DNA of 64,000 nucleotides from Psychrobacter pacificensis. Lineage in GTDB: Bacteria; Pseudomonadota; Gammaproteobacteria; Pseudomonadales; Moraxellaceae. Position numbers and translations under genes: made by a program. The stretch lies in assembly GCF_900101915.1 (NCBI RefSeq), contig NZ_FNAL01000002.1, positions 1 to 64,000 on the forward strand. The letters are read 5' to 3'. Positions within the stretch are counted from its first letter, which is position 1; each line of letters starts with the position of its first letter. Shown here in pieces: positions 16,575 through 25,106 of this stretch. The notes below the pieces were generated by a model. The model made no database searches. It was not told the origin of the DNA and saw nothing but the letters and a program-made list of their open reading frames with translations.

Positions 16575-17666
16575 TTACATTCGTGAGCTATATTGGTTAT
16601 GACCATCATCAATGGTGCCAAAAGCTTCTGCACGATTGACAATTTCGGTCGCCCATGCCCGGTGGGTTGCAGGTTCGAGCATGGTATTATTGTACTTAAA
16701 TACGGCCTTGGCCTCAGAGTGCAGGATTGCCTGTGCTTCATCCAATGTACTGAGTGGCACACAGTAGGCTTGCTGCACCAGTGCAATTTGGCTTGGATGA
16801 ATGACCGTTTTACCGACCAGTCCCAAACTGACATCATGATTTAGCTCCTGCATAAAAAGGGTTGGCTGATCTAAATACTCAAATACAGGTGCGGTGAGAT
16901 AAAAACCATGCGGTACAAAGCAGCCAAGCAGCTGATAGGCAAGGGTGCCGATAGGCGTGTCATAGACAATGCTATTCTTTGGACGACGCAGGCGCAATGC
17001 GGCAAATAAGTCATTACCCCCGATACGTAGCGCAAACACTGGCTGACTAAACGCTTCTTTAAAGGCAATCGCCAGCTCTTGATTGTGACGCGGATTGAAT
17101 AATGCAGCGGTTTCAAGTGTCGGCATCAGCAGATGGTCAGCATTGAGGTTCTGACAGGCCATGCGCCAATTGGATAAGCTATACATATCGACCTTTGGCA
17201 TGACAAAACCATCGATAAGATCAATATGAGCATAGTCAGCTAATTGCTGTAGCATCATCGGACTACGCGGACGTATAAAAACCAGTGGACGTGTTGGATG
17301 CTGAGTATGAATAGCAGCAGCTCGCGATGGATCATTGATGCTATTGACATGCTCAGCCCACGTACCCAGTAGCGTGCGCAAACGCTCAAGTGCCAACTCC
17401 ACATCTTCATTACTAACGGCATCTTCTAAACAGATAATAATACTATTGATCGTTGGTAGCTTGTCGCGCTTGATGACTTGCCAGATATCTTGGCGAGTGG
17501 CAGGCATATATAGGCTAGCACCCAGCTGGTAGGGGTGGTGCGTGTGCGGTCTGACCATCGCATGACGCTCAGTAATCAGATGCACATAAGACTGGGTATC
17601 ATAGGACTGAGTGTCAAGGTAAGTCGCTGACTCGTTGTTTGTTATATCTGACATAGTTGGCATCAT
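16575..17666 (-). CDS. HpcH/HpaI-type aldolase/citrate-lyase-like protein of the Ter biosynthetic operon
   Basis: About 363 residues of a TIM-barrel phosphoenolpyruvate-superfamily enzyme. Visible are LGASLYMPATR, IICLEDAV (acidic metal-site region), FIRPRSPMM, IDGFVMPKVD, PTLETAALF and GKTVIHPSQIALV. These point to C-C bond lyase activity on an acyl-CoA-like or sugar-like substrate. It is the last gene of the leftward operon behind the StiP gene; this family is a known member of Ter-linked predicted biosynthetic sets. The start is uncertain: a GTG at 17786 overlapping the upstream gene and an ATG at 17654 are alternatives, all with weak ribosome-binding sites. Confidence 0.8.
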   Translation of the reverse strand: MMPTMSDITNNESATYLDTQSYDTQSYVHLITERHAMVRPHTHHPYQLGASLYMPATRQDIWQVIKRDKLPTINSIIICLEDAVSNEDVELALERLRTLLGTWAEHVNSINDPSRAAAIHTQHPTRPLVFIRPRSPMMLQQLADYAHIDLIDGFVMPKVDMYSLSNWRMACQNLNADHLLMPTLETAALFNPRHNQELAIAFKEAFSQPVFALRIGGNDLFAALRLRRPKNSIVYDTPIGTLAYQLLGCFVPHGFYLTAPVFEYLDQPTLFMQELNHDVSLGLVGKTVIHPSQIALVQQAYCVPLSTLDEAQAILHSEAKAVFKYNNTMLEPATHRAWATEIVNRAEAFGTIDDGHNQYSSRM

Positions 17667-17724
17667 AAATAGAGGGATAAAGGGCAAGCGTTCAATCGCG
17701 CTAGTGGTGCTCAAGCCAAAAGCA

Positions 17725-18906
17725 TTAACTGTCTTTGGAGCGTTGCTTGATAAGGGTGATGGCTTGATAAGGGTATATTTTATCACCTAATACCTCAATA
17801 GTGATGCCTCGCTGCGCACATAAATGACGCAGTAGTATGGTATCGGGATGCGCCGCGGTCGCGAGCAATATACGCTCGGGATCGCGGCGCAAGATAGCGC
17901 GTGTTGCCTCGGCGATAGTCGGCTTAATACGGTTATGATTGGTAATGTCATAGTCCGTGGCGAGCGCATCTATTAACGCTGCCGTCTGGTAGCGCGGCTG
18001 CTGATAGGTTGACAAACGCTTTGGAAGTGTGCTCAGTGAGCGTCTGGCTGCATCAACATGATCAATAAATGCCACGCTATGGTCTACCTCTATTAAATCC
18101 TCATAAAAGACACTGCGGTGTAGCCCAGATGACGGCTCGGTATATAAGCTGCGTGAAATCAGTCCTGATACGGTACTATTTAACAAACCCGATGGAATTA
18201 ACCAATCTTCCGCGCTCGCGGCGAGCCAAGCAACGCCCGCTGGATCGGCAAGAGTCAGTAGCGGAATGACATCAGCACCTTGATGAAAAATATTGGCAAA
18301 GCTGGTGTGAATGGGATCGCTAAATGTATCTAAGCTACGAGCCAGCTCTTTATAAATCGCGCCTTTACCTGTCCAGCCATCGACAAATACAATCGGACTG
18401 TTTGGGTAAGCGTCAAGCAGCATTTGTAGCGCCACAGTATCTAGCCCGCGATCACGAATGATACTGATGCCATAATGTATACTTGGCAAATGATAGCTGC
18501 TATCTGTGTCAGATAACGCACGCTGCAATAGCACACCAATCGGTAGACCTGCCCGTACCAAACTGACCAAGACTAGCGGATGCTCGTCACTGACATCATG
18601 ACAAAAGACATGATGTAGGGTATGCGCTAAGCGTGCGATATCAGTTGCGGCTCTCTTGCCACCTTGCGCTAGTGCCTGTTGGTATAGCTCTTCATGCATC
18701 GCGGTAGGCGCTTGCTCCAAGGTCAACATATCAGAGTAGTGACGTTGCCCACTTTGAATGAGTGCCTCTTTTTGACTGACGGGCACATCAGCAACAGCGT
18801 CTTTATCGACGATATCGAGCAGGACGGTCACATCGCTGGCAAGGTAGCTACCTGAGCCGTAATTGTTTAGATTGGCTCTGTTGGTCTGTATGTTAGGTAA
18901 AGTCAT
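17725..18906 (-). CDS. StiP family protein (PRTase-like fold with PELOTA C-terminal domain)
   Basis: This 393-residue protein matches the family labelled cysteine protease StiP in databases. By domain analysis its core is phosphoribosyltransferase-like (about 20-300): SGSYLASDVTVLL, LVSLVRAGLPIGVLL and FVDGWTGKGAIYKEL (174-188), the last resembling a PRPP loop. The C-terminal part (about 315-393, LLATAAHPDTILLRHLCAQ...) fits the PELOTA RNA-binding domain. It is a standard partner of TerD genes. The protease label is not supported by any catalytic signature that I see. The predicted job is a step in making a ribosylated metabolite. Confidence 0.82.
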   Translation of the reverse strand: MTLPNIQTNRANLNNYGSGSYLASDVTVLLDIVDKDAVADVPVSQKEALIQSGQRHYSDMLTLEQAPTAMHEELYQQALAQGGKRAATDIARLAHTLHHVFCHDVSDEHPLVLVSLVRAGLPIGVLLQRALSDTDSSYHLPSIHYGISIIRDRGLDTVALQMLLDAYPNSPIVFVDGWTGKGAIYKELARSLDTFSDPIHTSFANIFHQGADVIPLLTLADPAGVAWLAASAEDWLIPSGLLNSTVSGLISRSLYTEPSSGLHRSVFYEDLIEVDHSVAFIDHVDAARRSLSTLPKRLSTYQQPRYQTAALIDALATDYDITNHNRIKPTIAEATRAILRRDPERILLATAAHPDTILLRHLCAQRGITIEVLGDKIYPYQAITLIKQRSKDS

Positions 18907-19008
18907 AGTATGAATAATAGCACTCGTGATGATAAAAGAGAGGTTCTGTGTCTGTTTTTTGGCTAATTTTCTGGGCCGATGTTCTAGCCCAAATAATTAG
19001 ACAGATGG

Positions 19009-19827
19009 CTAAGACGGATACTGCTCATGCATCTGACCGCGGCTTGGCATACCGTACCAGTCAAGCAGCTGCAAAAAAGGCAAATCTGCCAAGCTATCAC
19101 CAAAACCAAAACTGGGACGCTGATGGTCTAAATGATTGTCTAATAAAAACTGTACAGCATGGCGCTTGTGTACCGCGTGCGGTAATATCGCTAGATTATT
19201 GGCATTCACATGCACATAAAAATCTTGCTCAAAATCGCGTATTAACGTGGGCAGTTTTTTGGCCAGTTCAACTAATGCTTGATGGTCTTTTTGCGCGTGT
19301 TTGATCGCTAGATAAATCGTTAATTCTTCATTTACAGACCCATTATTAAAGCTATCGACATGCGGCGTAAATACCAAATGACTCTGCTCACTTTTGCTAT
19401 GACTAGCAAACAGCTCGCTTAGTTGGTTTAACTTATCTTGCAACGGTGCAAGCTTGCTATGCATATGTTGCTGCCACGCGCTTAGTAACTGCCCATCAGC
19501 CGTTAAAATAATGGCACCATGGGTCAATACTTGCCAACTGTCGAATGGTAGTTTCACGCGTTTGATCTCACTGCGGTCACGTGCTGTTACTACGATCAGT
19601 TCAGTACTATTAAGTAACCAGTTAAAAAAAGTCGCTTGGCGCTGACTCATAAAGCTTAGTGGCTCGTTTTGCTTGTTGACCGTTGCACAAACCAAGTGTT
19701 CTGGCTCTGCCGTCGGCACTTGCCAAGCATCAATCTTGCGCTGGGTCTGAAAAAGTGTATCGTCCAAATCCATTAAGGCATAGGGTTTGATAATATCGGC
19801 GCTGGGCTTAAAAAATGGGATAGTCAT
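19009..19827 (-). CDS. HAD-superfamily hydrolase of the Ter biosynthetic operon
   Basis: A 272-residue haloacid-dehalogenase-fold phosphatase. Motif I is LMDLDDTLFQT with nucleophile Asp20 and general acid Asp22; motif II Thr/Ser lies in LIVVTARDRSE; the C-terminal motif GFGDSLADLPF supplies the metal-binding Asp residues. It probably dephosphorylates an intermediate of the Ter-linked pathway, inferred from its place between the StiP and PRTase-TRSP genes. An ATG four codons upstream (19839) is equally in frame, but the one chosen has GGACGA before it. Confidence 0.82.
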   Translation of the reverse strand: MTIPFFKPSADIIKPYALMDLDDTLFQTQRKIDAWQVPTAEPEHLVCATVNKQNEPLSFMSQRQATFFNWLLNSTELIVVTARDRSEIKRVKLPFDSWQVLTHGAIILTADGQLLSAWQQHMHSKLAPLQDKLNQLSELFASHSKSEQSHLVFTPHVDSFNNGSVNEELTIYLAIKHAQKDHQALVELAKKLPTLIRDFEQDFYVHVNANNLAILPHAVHKRHAVQFLLDNHLDHQRPSFGFGDSLADLPFLQLLDWYGMPSRGQMHEQYPS

Positions 19828-19869
19828 GACATCGTCCATAAACAGTAAGTATGAAAGTTAAAGAATGGC

Positions 19870-21186
19870 TTAAGTCGTCGGACTTACCACCAAAACATTA
19901 TTCAAACCGCGCCACACCGCATCGACGCTATCAGCTGCTGTCTCCACACACAACACAATCAAGTCCCACTCGTCAGGGTCAACATTATAAGCAAAGTTGG
20001 TCATGCCCAGCCCATAATTATCATGAAAGCTCAGCATGGTAGTAATGGCCCCGCCAAGCGCAATCGGTGAGCGAGTTAATGCACTAAATTTCACGATAGC
20101 CTTTGTGTCAGCTTTGAGGTTTTGAGATGTTGTCTCAAGCCATTCCGCCAACAAAAACGGCAACCAAACAAACTCATTGCTACCCAACACCAATATTTTT
20201 TTGGGCAATTGAGTGACATCAAAGCTGTCTTGATTATGGAAGCTTGCAAATGCAGCCTGAAAGCTCGAAAGATAGTTGTCAAACCCATCTGTGCTATTTA
20301 ATGTGGGAAAACGTCCCCAGCTACCTGTAAATCCAAGCGCTTGACTACCAGCGGCAGTGGTATCAACCGATGGCATGGTGATAGGCTCTGGGTTGGGCGC
20401 GTCTGTCCATTGCCATGCGCCTGACAGTAAGTGATGGCGATGAAACTCAATACCAGTTAAGCGATCTGCCATACGCGCAGGCTTAAGATCATCTGTCTGC
20501 TGGTTTGTATTTTCTTGATCCAATGACCAATCAACCAAAGTCGTTAGATGTACTTGCTCTAGCTGAGTGAGCCCTGCATCACGTAAGGCCGTGACGACAT
20601 TGACACAAGTATTGCCTGTTGAGGCTTCATCATCGACCATAATCAGCGTTTTGCTGGTAAGCAGCTGCTCTTGCGTGGCAATGTCTGTGCTTTGATAAAT
20701 CAAATGCTGGCTGGCATGACTATGATCTTCATTAAACGTTGTTAGTAACGCTTCGGAGTTATTGTCACTATGCTGCGTGTGACGCGTAGAGTTTAGCAAT
20801 AACGCATTTGGATAACGTGTTTGTAGTGCTTGATGCACGCCAGCGGATAGACCCACTGCTGTCTCTGCCATACCAATAACTAAAATTGGCTTGGGTAAAT
20901 CGCTAGGAACTAAATTGGCCAAGTCAGTAAACGCATCTCGCATCGTGCTGGGTGCCACGGGGATATGACGGCCCAATACTTTGGAGACAAACAAAAACGC
21001 CCGTTTTGGATTAATACGCTGAGCAAAACCAAGCAGATCTTCTAATTGATAACTGTCGTTTTGTTTCAAGCTATTTTTGTTAGCCCTTGAGTTGGTCTGA
21101 TAGGTCAGATCAAGGGTGCCGCGAGGTAGGGTGATGCTGCGTTTATAGGTTTTGTTAGAAGTTATATCTTGATTTGTATCATTCAT
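19870..21186 (-). CDS. Phosphoribosyltransferase with TRSP domain
   Basis: A 438-residue protein. The N-terminal two-thirds is an orotate-type phosphoribosyltransferase domain: PILVIGMAETAVGLS (100-114) and the PRPP-binding loop LIMVDDEASTGNT (181-193). The C-terminal domain (about 285-438) contains the name-giving motif TRSP at 371-374 in ALTRSPIALGG. The PRTase-TRSP pairing is characteristic of operons linked to TerD proteins, where it is proposed to attach ribose-5-phosphate to a base-like precursor. It sits 48 bp after the NYN gene in the leftward operon. Confidence 0.85.
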   Translation of the reverse strand: MNDTNQDITSNKTYKRSITLPRGTLDLTYQTNSRANKNSLKQNDSYQLEDLLGFAQRINPKRAFLFVSKVLGRHIPVAPSTMRDAFTDLANLVPSDLPKPILVIGMAETAVGLSAGVHQALQTRYPNALLLNSTRHTQHSDNNSEALLTTFNEDHSHASQHLIYQSTDIATQEQLLTSKTLIMVDDEASTGNTCVNVVTALRDAGLTQLEQVHLTTLVDWSLDQENTNQQTDDLKPARMADRLTGIEFHRHHLLSGAWQWTDAPNPEPITMPSVDTTAAGSQALGFTGSWGRFPTLNSTDGFDNYLSSFQAAFASFHNQDSFDVTQLPKKILVLGSNEFVWLPFLLAEWLETTSQNLKADTKAIVKFSALTRSPIALGGAITTMLSFHDNYGLGMTNFAYNVDPDEWDLIVLCVETAADSVDAVWRGLNNVLVVSPTT

Positions 21187-21234
21187 TATTTCTTGTTGTC
21201 CTATGTATTATCAGATTTTGTTTGTTGCTAGTGT

Positions 21235-22323
21235 TTACTTAGCTTTATGACGTACATAGAGCGTAGAGTTTACCGTTTTGGTTTCAAATATTCCGATATT
21301 TCTAATCATGCTAGAGAGTCTGGCATAACCGTAATTTTTAGGATCGAAATTTGGGTAGTGTGTTTTTATGGCGTTGCCAATCAAACCCAAATTCACCCAG
21401 CGCTCGTGGTCGGCTTTCGGGTGATCGATAATGGAAGCACGCAGACTATTTAATAATTTTGTATCACATTTTAGGCGACTCTCATTCCAGGTTGACGTGA
21501 CATTGCCGTTTGGTGCTACACTGGACATTGGCAATGTACCATTTTTTAGTTTAATAGAAATGACTTTGTTCACAGTACGGATGTCATATAACGCCATTGC
21601 TATAATTAATTCTGAAAACTTTGCATAGCCATATCTATCTAACTTGATATTTGTATGGTGTTGTTTAATCTGGCTGGCAAGATAAGATAAATTTGACCAG
21701 CCTTTGGCAGAATTTGGGTCTTCTTTTATCAGCTTGTTTAATATGCTAATAAGATGTGTCTGCTTTTGAAGTGCTTTGGTTGTCCATTTTTCGGGTGATG
21801 TTTTGGATTCGGCGACAGGCAGCAATGGTTTTGTCTTAGTATCAAAGCTAGGCGTGTCTTTGTGCTCGCTAATGGGTAGTGCTTTTGGTAAAGGTACTAG
21901 ATCCTCCACGTAGTAAAAACTGTCACAGGCTTGTGTGAATGCTTTAACGGTCTGCTTTTTACCGAAACCAAAGACTTTGATACCATTTTTTCGTATGCGT
22001 AACGCCAAAGCAGTGAAGTCACTGTCACTAGATACTAAGCAAAAGCCGTCATAATGACCACTATGTAATAAGTCCATAGCTTCAATAACTAGACCAATAT
22101 CAGTCGTATTTTTACCTTTAGCATAGGCGAAATGTTGTATTGGGTCGATAGCATGTTTTAAGAGTGCTTCTTGCCAACCTTGAATATGTACATTGCCCCA
22201 GTCACCATAGACTTTTTTGCAAGTAACATTACCGATACTCTCTATCTTACGTAAAATATAATTAATGTTATTAGCTGAAGCATTATCGGCATCGATAAGA
22301 ACGGCTATGTTGTTGAGTTTCAT
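21235..22323 (-). CDS. NYN-domain nuclease with two OST-HTH/LOTUS domains
   Basis: This 362-residue protein has an N-terminal NYN (PIN-like, LabA/DUF88) domain (about 1-142). It begins with IAVLIDADNAS, whose Asp11 and Asp13 would be metal ligands; further acids are Asp75 in NTTDIGLVIEAMDLL and Asp100/Asp102 in LVSSDSDFTALALRIR. After a linker come two LOTUS/OST-HTH domains at about 190-258 and 288-358, each ending in a YGYAKFSEL / YGYARLSSM block. NYN domains cleave RNA and LOTUS domains bind RNA (G-rich or G4 RNA in studied cases). The gene lies inside the leftward Ter operon, 60 bp from its neighbours' ends. Confidence 0.88.
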   Translation of the reverse strand: MKLNNIAVLIDADNASANNINYILRKIESIGNVTCKKVYGDWGNVHIQGWQEALLKHAIDPIQHFAYAKGKNTTDIGLVIEAMDLLHSGHYDGFCLVSSDSDFTALALRIRKNGIKVFGFGKKQTVKAFTQACDSFYYVEDLVPLPKALPISEHKDTPSFDTKTKPLLPVAESKTSPEKWTTKALQKQTHLISILNKLIKEDPNSAKGWSNLSYLASQIKQHHTNIKLDRYGYAKFSELIIAMALYDIRTVNKVISIKLKNGTLPMSSVAPNGNVTSTWNESRLKCDTKLLNSLRASIIDHPKADHERWVNLGLIGNAIKTHYPNFDPKNYGYARLSSMIRNIGIFETKTVNSTLYVRHKAK

Positions 22324-22383
22324 TGATATAACAGTCCTTGATTAATACCGTTTTTCTTTTGATCTTATCATTGTAGTATGTCG

Positions 22384-23607
22384 TTAACCCTGACAGCCTA
22401 CCAGCCATAATGCACCGCGACTTTGCTTGCTGAGTTGCGGTGTGGTCAGAGGCGTGGCACTTGTCAAATCAGACGTATTCTCCAAACTGATACCAGCGCT
22501 CGCAAGCAACGCAGATAATAACTGAAATTTCACCGCGTAGTTCATGTTTTGTGCGTGTTCATGAACGAGACTGGCAGTCACCATGCCGACGACCTCACCA
22601 GTTGGTAGTAGTAAAGGACTACCACTAGAGCCAGGTTGAATGGGCGCGGTAAACTGAAGGTAACGAATATCATCTTTTAAGCCCGTTAGCCCTGAGATAC
22701 AGCCTTGTGTGACTTGTAGTTGACTGCTTAGCCCTGATAATGGAAATCCTAATGTAGTAATGGTCTCACCCAATATGTCACTGCATTGCTGTGCCAATGG
22801 TATATGGCTGGGCAGGGGGTCACTGACTCTGATAATAGCGGAGTCGCTACCGATATCACTGAGCACGACTTGTGCCTCGCGATCAGGCTGACCTTGCTGG
22901 CGTATGCCAATCATTTGAGCTGACTCAATCACATGATAGCAGGTGAGCAAGTGGTGCGGATCAATGGCAAACGCCGTCCCTGTCCATGTCTCACCTGCCT
23001 GCACGTAACGAGGCGGACGCATTTCATTGTGAGGGCAGGCTTGCTGTTGCTGTGCTGCTTGGATACGTGCATGTGTGTTGGGTGGACGAACATCAAGACT
23101 GACTTGTACTCGCTTTTCAAGACTCGTCAAACCTTGGGTCGAAGCTTCGCCAAGCGCTCGGCATTTAAATTGTCCGTTACGCTGATATATCTCTAGTATA
23201 ATAGCCGCTTTCACATGGCGTTCGCGCGCTGTAAAGTCATAGCCGATTGCGCCATCATTGAGCAGTAAGCAAACATTGCTTAGCTCAACTGCAGGCAAGT
23301 TCAGGCTAGGCTCATCGTAAGCATAAGCAATCAGCTGTAAAAAATGCACACCTTGTTGCTCAAACAATTTGAGTAGATTAAGCTGCCATTTGCTTGGGTT
23401 ATTGGTATCATCTATCGTTGCCCAGTCCTTGGGTTCATGTAAATAAGCAGGACTACAAACAGCTTTGCGGTTTGCATCTAATGGCAACCACAGCAGTCCA
23501 AGATCCTGTCCAAACTTAAGCGGAGAAGTGCTAGAAAATGCGACCGAGCAGCACACGTCTGCGATAACAGCATTGGCGCCTAACACGAGTGTGGTCTGTG
23601 CTGTCAT
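22384..23607 (-). CDS. TerD-like domain fused to a trypsin-like serine protease
   Basis: A 407-residue two-domain protein. Residues about 1-170 are a divergent TerD-fold domain (VLGANAVIADVCCSVAFS, AIILEIYQRNGQFKCRALGE) in which the acidic calcium-binding signature of canonical TerD is missing. Residues about 200-385 form an HtrA/trypsin-like protease with an apparently complete triad: His225 in TCYHVI, Asp255 in SDIGSDSAII and Ser328 in QPGSSGSPLL. No signal peptide or membrane segment is visible, so it is probably cytoplasmic. AGAGGT precedes the ATG. It probably senses or binds Ter partners through its N-terminus and cleaves a target during stress. Confidence 0.83.
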   Translation of the reverse strand: MTAQTTLVLGANAVIADVCCSVAFSSTSPLKFGQDLGLLWLPLDANRKAVCSPAYLHEPKDWATIDDTNNPSKWQLNLLKLFEQQGVHFLQLIAYAYDEPSLNLPAVELSNVCLLLNDGAIGYDFTARERHVKAAIILEIYQRNGQFKCRALGEASTQGLTSLEKRVQVSLDVRPPNTHARIQAAQQQQACPHNEMRPPRYVQAGETWTGTAFAIDPHHLLTCYHVIESAQMIGIRQQGQPDREAQVVLSDIGSDSAIIRVSDPLPSHIPLAQQCSDILGETITTLGFPLSGLSSQLQVTQGCISGLTGLKDDIRYLQFTAPIQPGSSGSPLLLPTGEVVGMVTASLVHEHAQNMNYAVKFQLLSALLASAGISLENTSDLTSATPLTTPQLSKQSRGALWLVGCQG

Positions 23608-23673
23608 CGTCTACCTCTTATTGGATATATACTCGGTTGTCAGTCGTTCTTTATGTTGCCTGCTTATTTTTAC

Positions 23674-24813
23674 TTATTCAGCAGTATCTTCAATTTTTAC
23701 GCCTACCATAATGGAGCGTACTTGACAGGGTGTTATTTGTTGCATGAAATCAGCCAGTGTTGGTTTATCAGTTAGACCAAGCCAATAGCCAAAGCCGACC
23801 TGTGTCAAATCCACACCGCTATGCGTCGTGTAACCAATACCACCAGACGGGCGGCTATTGATCTCAAGCACACGGTGCTGACCCTCATCATCGGCTTTGG
23901 TCTGCACACTGACGATACCGTCACAGCCAAAGGCTTTAATCAATGGAATCACGACATCCATGACAGATTGCTCATAGCCAATATGCTGGATTTTGCCGGT
24001 TTTATAGCGCGTGACGGCTGCCAAGACCTCACCATATTCACAAACCACATCAATAGAGTACTCTTGCCCTGACAAATACGGCATAAGCAGCATAGGAATA
24101 GGGCGCTCACGTACCATTAGACTGTTGGTATAGGCATTGATAAACTGCGCGGTATTGATTTTTTTCTCTTCGGTAAAGTACAAATGCTCAAAACTATCGT
24201 AGTGCTCATCAGGTTCTTTACCTGAGTCCAAGCGCCAAAATCCTTGAGCAAAAATACCAACAACTGGTTTGACACATAGGGGCTGATGACCGTGTTCGGC
24301 AAGTAATGCTTCCAGCTCTGTCACATTATCAAAGCGCCAAGCATCAGCGACGGGGATATTGTGCTGGTGACACTGTTGCATAAAGGAAAATTTATCTTCG
24401 ATCGACTCTAGCGCGGCTACGCTGGTTGCCCCTGTAAGCAAACGAATACCAGCGGCATCAAACGCCTCACGATGCGCTTCATAATCGACCCCATTGCGCC
24501 CCGTTAATAATACTTTAACGTTATTTTCTTTGGCGTGTTCCAAGACGAATTGCCAGCGAGGTATAACAGGCTCAGTTGTCTCTTGTGCCTCATCGTCTAC
24601 GGTCGCGACAGATGGCTCACGATACACGCTATCCGCAAATTCAAAAATTTCAGGTCGGTTATGACGGTGTGAGGCAATAATATTAAAAGGGGTGCTAGAT
24701 TTGCTTTTTAAGTTCTGTAAGCTCTCTAACATATCACGCTGGCTGGATTGACCCTCAGCTAACCAAGCAGCTATTGATGTGGAGTGGACGCTATCGTTAG
24801 CAAGGTTAGTCAT
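23674..24813 (-). CDS. ATP-grasp domain protein of the Ter biosynthetic operon
   Basis: A 379-residue ATP-grasp ligase, first gene of the leftward operon. It shows a pre-ATP-grasp Rossmann-like region with VLLTGRNGVDYEAHREAFDA, a nucleotide-binding section (DKFSFMQQCHQHNIPVADAW, LCVKPVVGIFAQGFW) and the C-terminal metal-binding strand VLEINSRPSGGIGYTTHSG. Such enzymes join a carboxylate to an amine or thiol through an acyl phosphate; here it is presumed to act in the Ter-linked pathway with the PRTase, aldolase and phosphatase. GAGAGA precedes the ATG. Divergent terA lies 293 bp away. Confidence 0.85.
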   Translation of the reverse strand: MTNLANDSVHSTSIAAWLAEGQSSQRDMLESLQNLKSKSSTPFNIIASHRHNRPEIFEFADSVYREPSVATVDDEAQETTEPVIPRWQFVLEHAKENNVKVLLTGRNGVDYEAHREAFDAAGIRLLTGATSVAALESIEDKFSFMQQCHQHNIPVADAWRFDNVTELEALLAEHGHQPLCVKPVVGIFAQGFWRLDSGKEPDEHYDSFEHLYFTEEKKINTAQFINAYTNSLMVRERPIPMLLMPYLSGQEYSIDVVCEYGEVLAAVTRYKTGKIQHIGYEQSVMDVVIPLIKAFGCDGIVSVQTKADDEGQHRVLEINSRPSGGIGYTTHSGVDLTQVGFGYWLGLTDKPTLADFMQQITPCQVRSIMVGVKIEDTAE

Positions 24814-25106
24814 AATTCTCTCAGCGTTATTATCATATGTAGGGAGTTGGATGAGTGGATACGGTTATTGAAAACTGGCGGCAGTATAGTCAAAATTTGA
24901 TCATTCAGCAGCATATATTATATACAAATGGCACAGGTTATAAATGCCCCTGATGAAATAGGCAAAAGGATTTGTAAGAGTGATCTTGTAGCTAGTAGCG
25001 CGGTTGGCCGGTTTAAAATGTTCATAATATTCATGCTACTATATGACGATAGTGAGCATGCCAATGACAACAACGACAACATAATAAAGAATCTAAAGGA
25101 CGTATG
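24814..25106. promoter_or_regulatory. Divergent control region between the Ter biosynthetic operon and terA
   Basis: This 293-bp spacer must carry the promoters of both transcription units. It is AT-rich around 24912-24925 (ATATATTATATA) and 25022-25045. No operator with clear symmetry for a known regulator was recognised. Confidence 0.4.

Noticed and set aside
16575-17786. GTG start at 17786 for the aldolase gene
   Set aside because: It would overlap the StiP gene by 62 bp and adds 40 residues without domain similarity; it has a fair GAGG site, so it stays a possible alternative.
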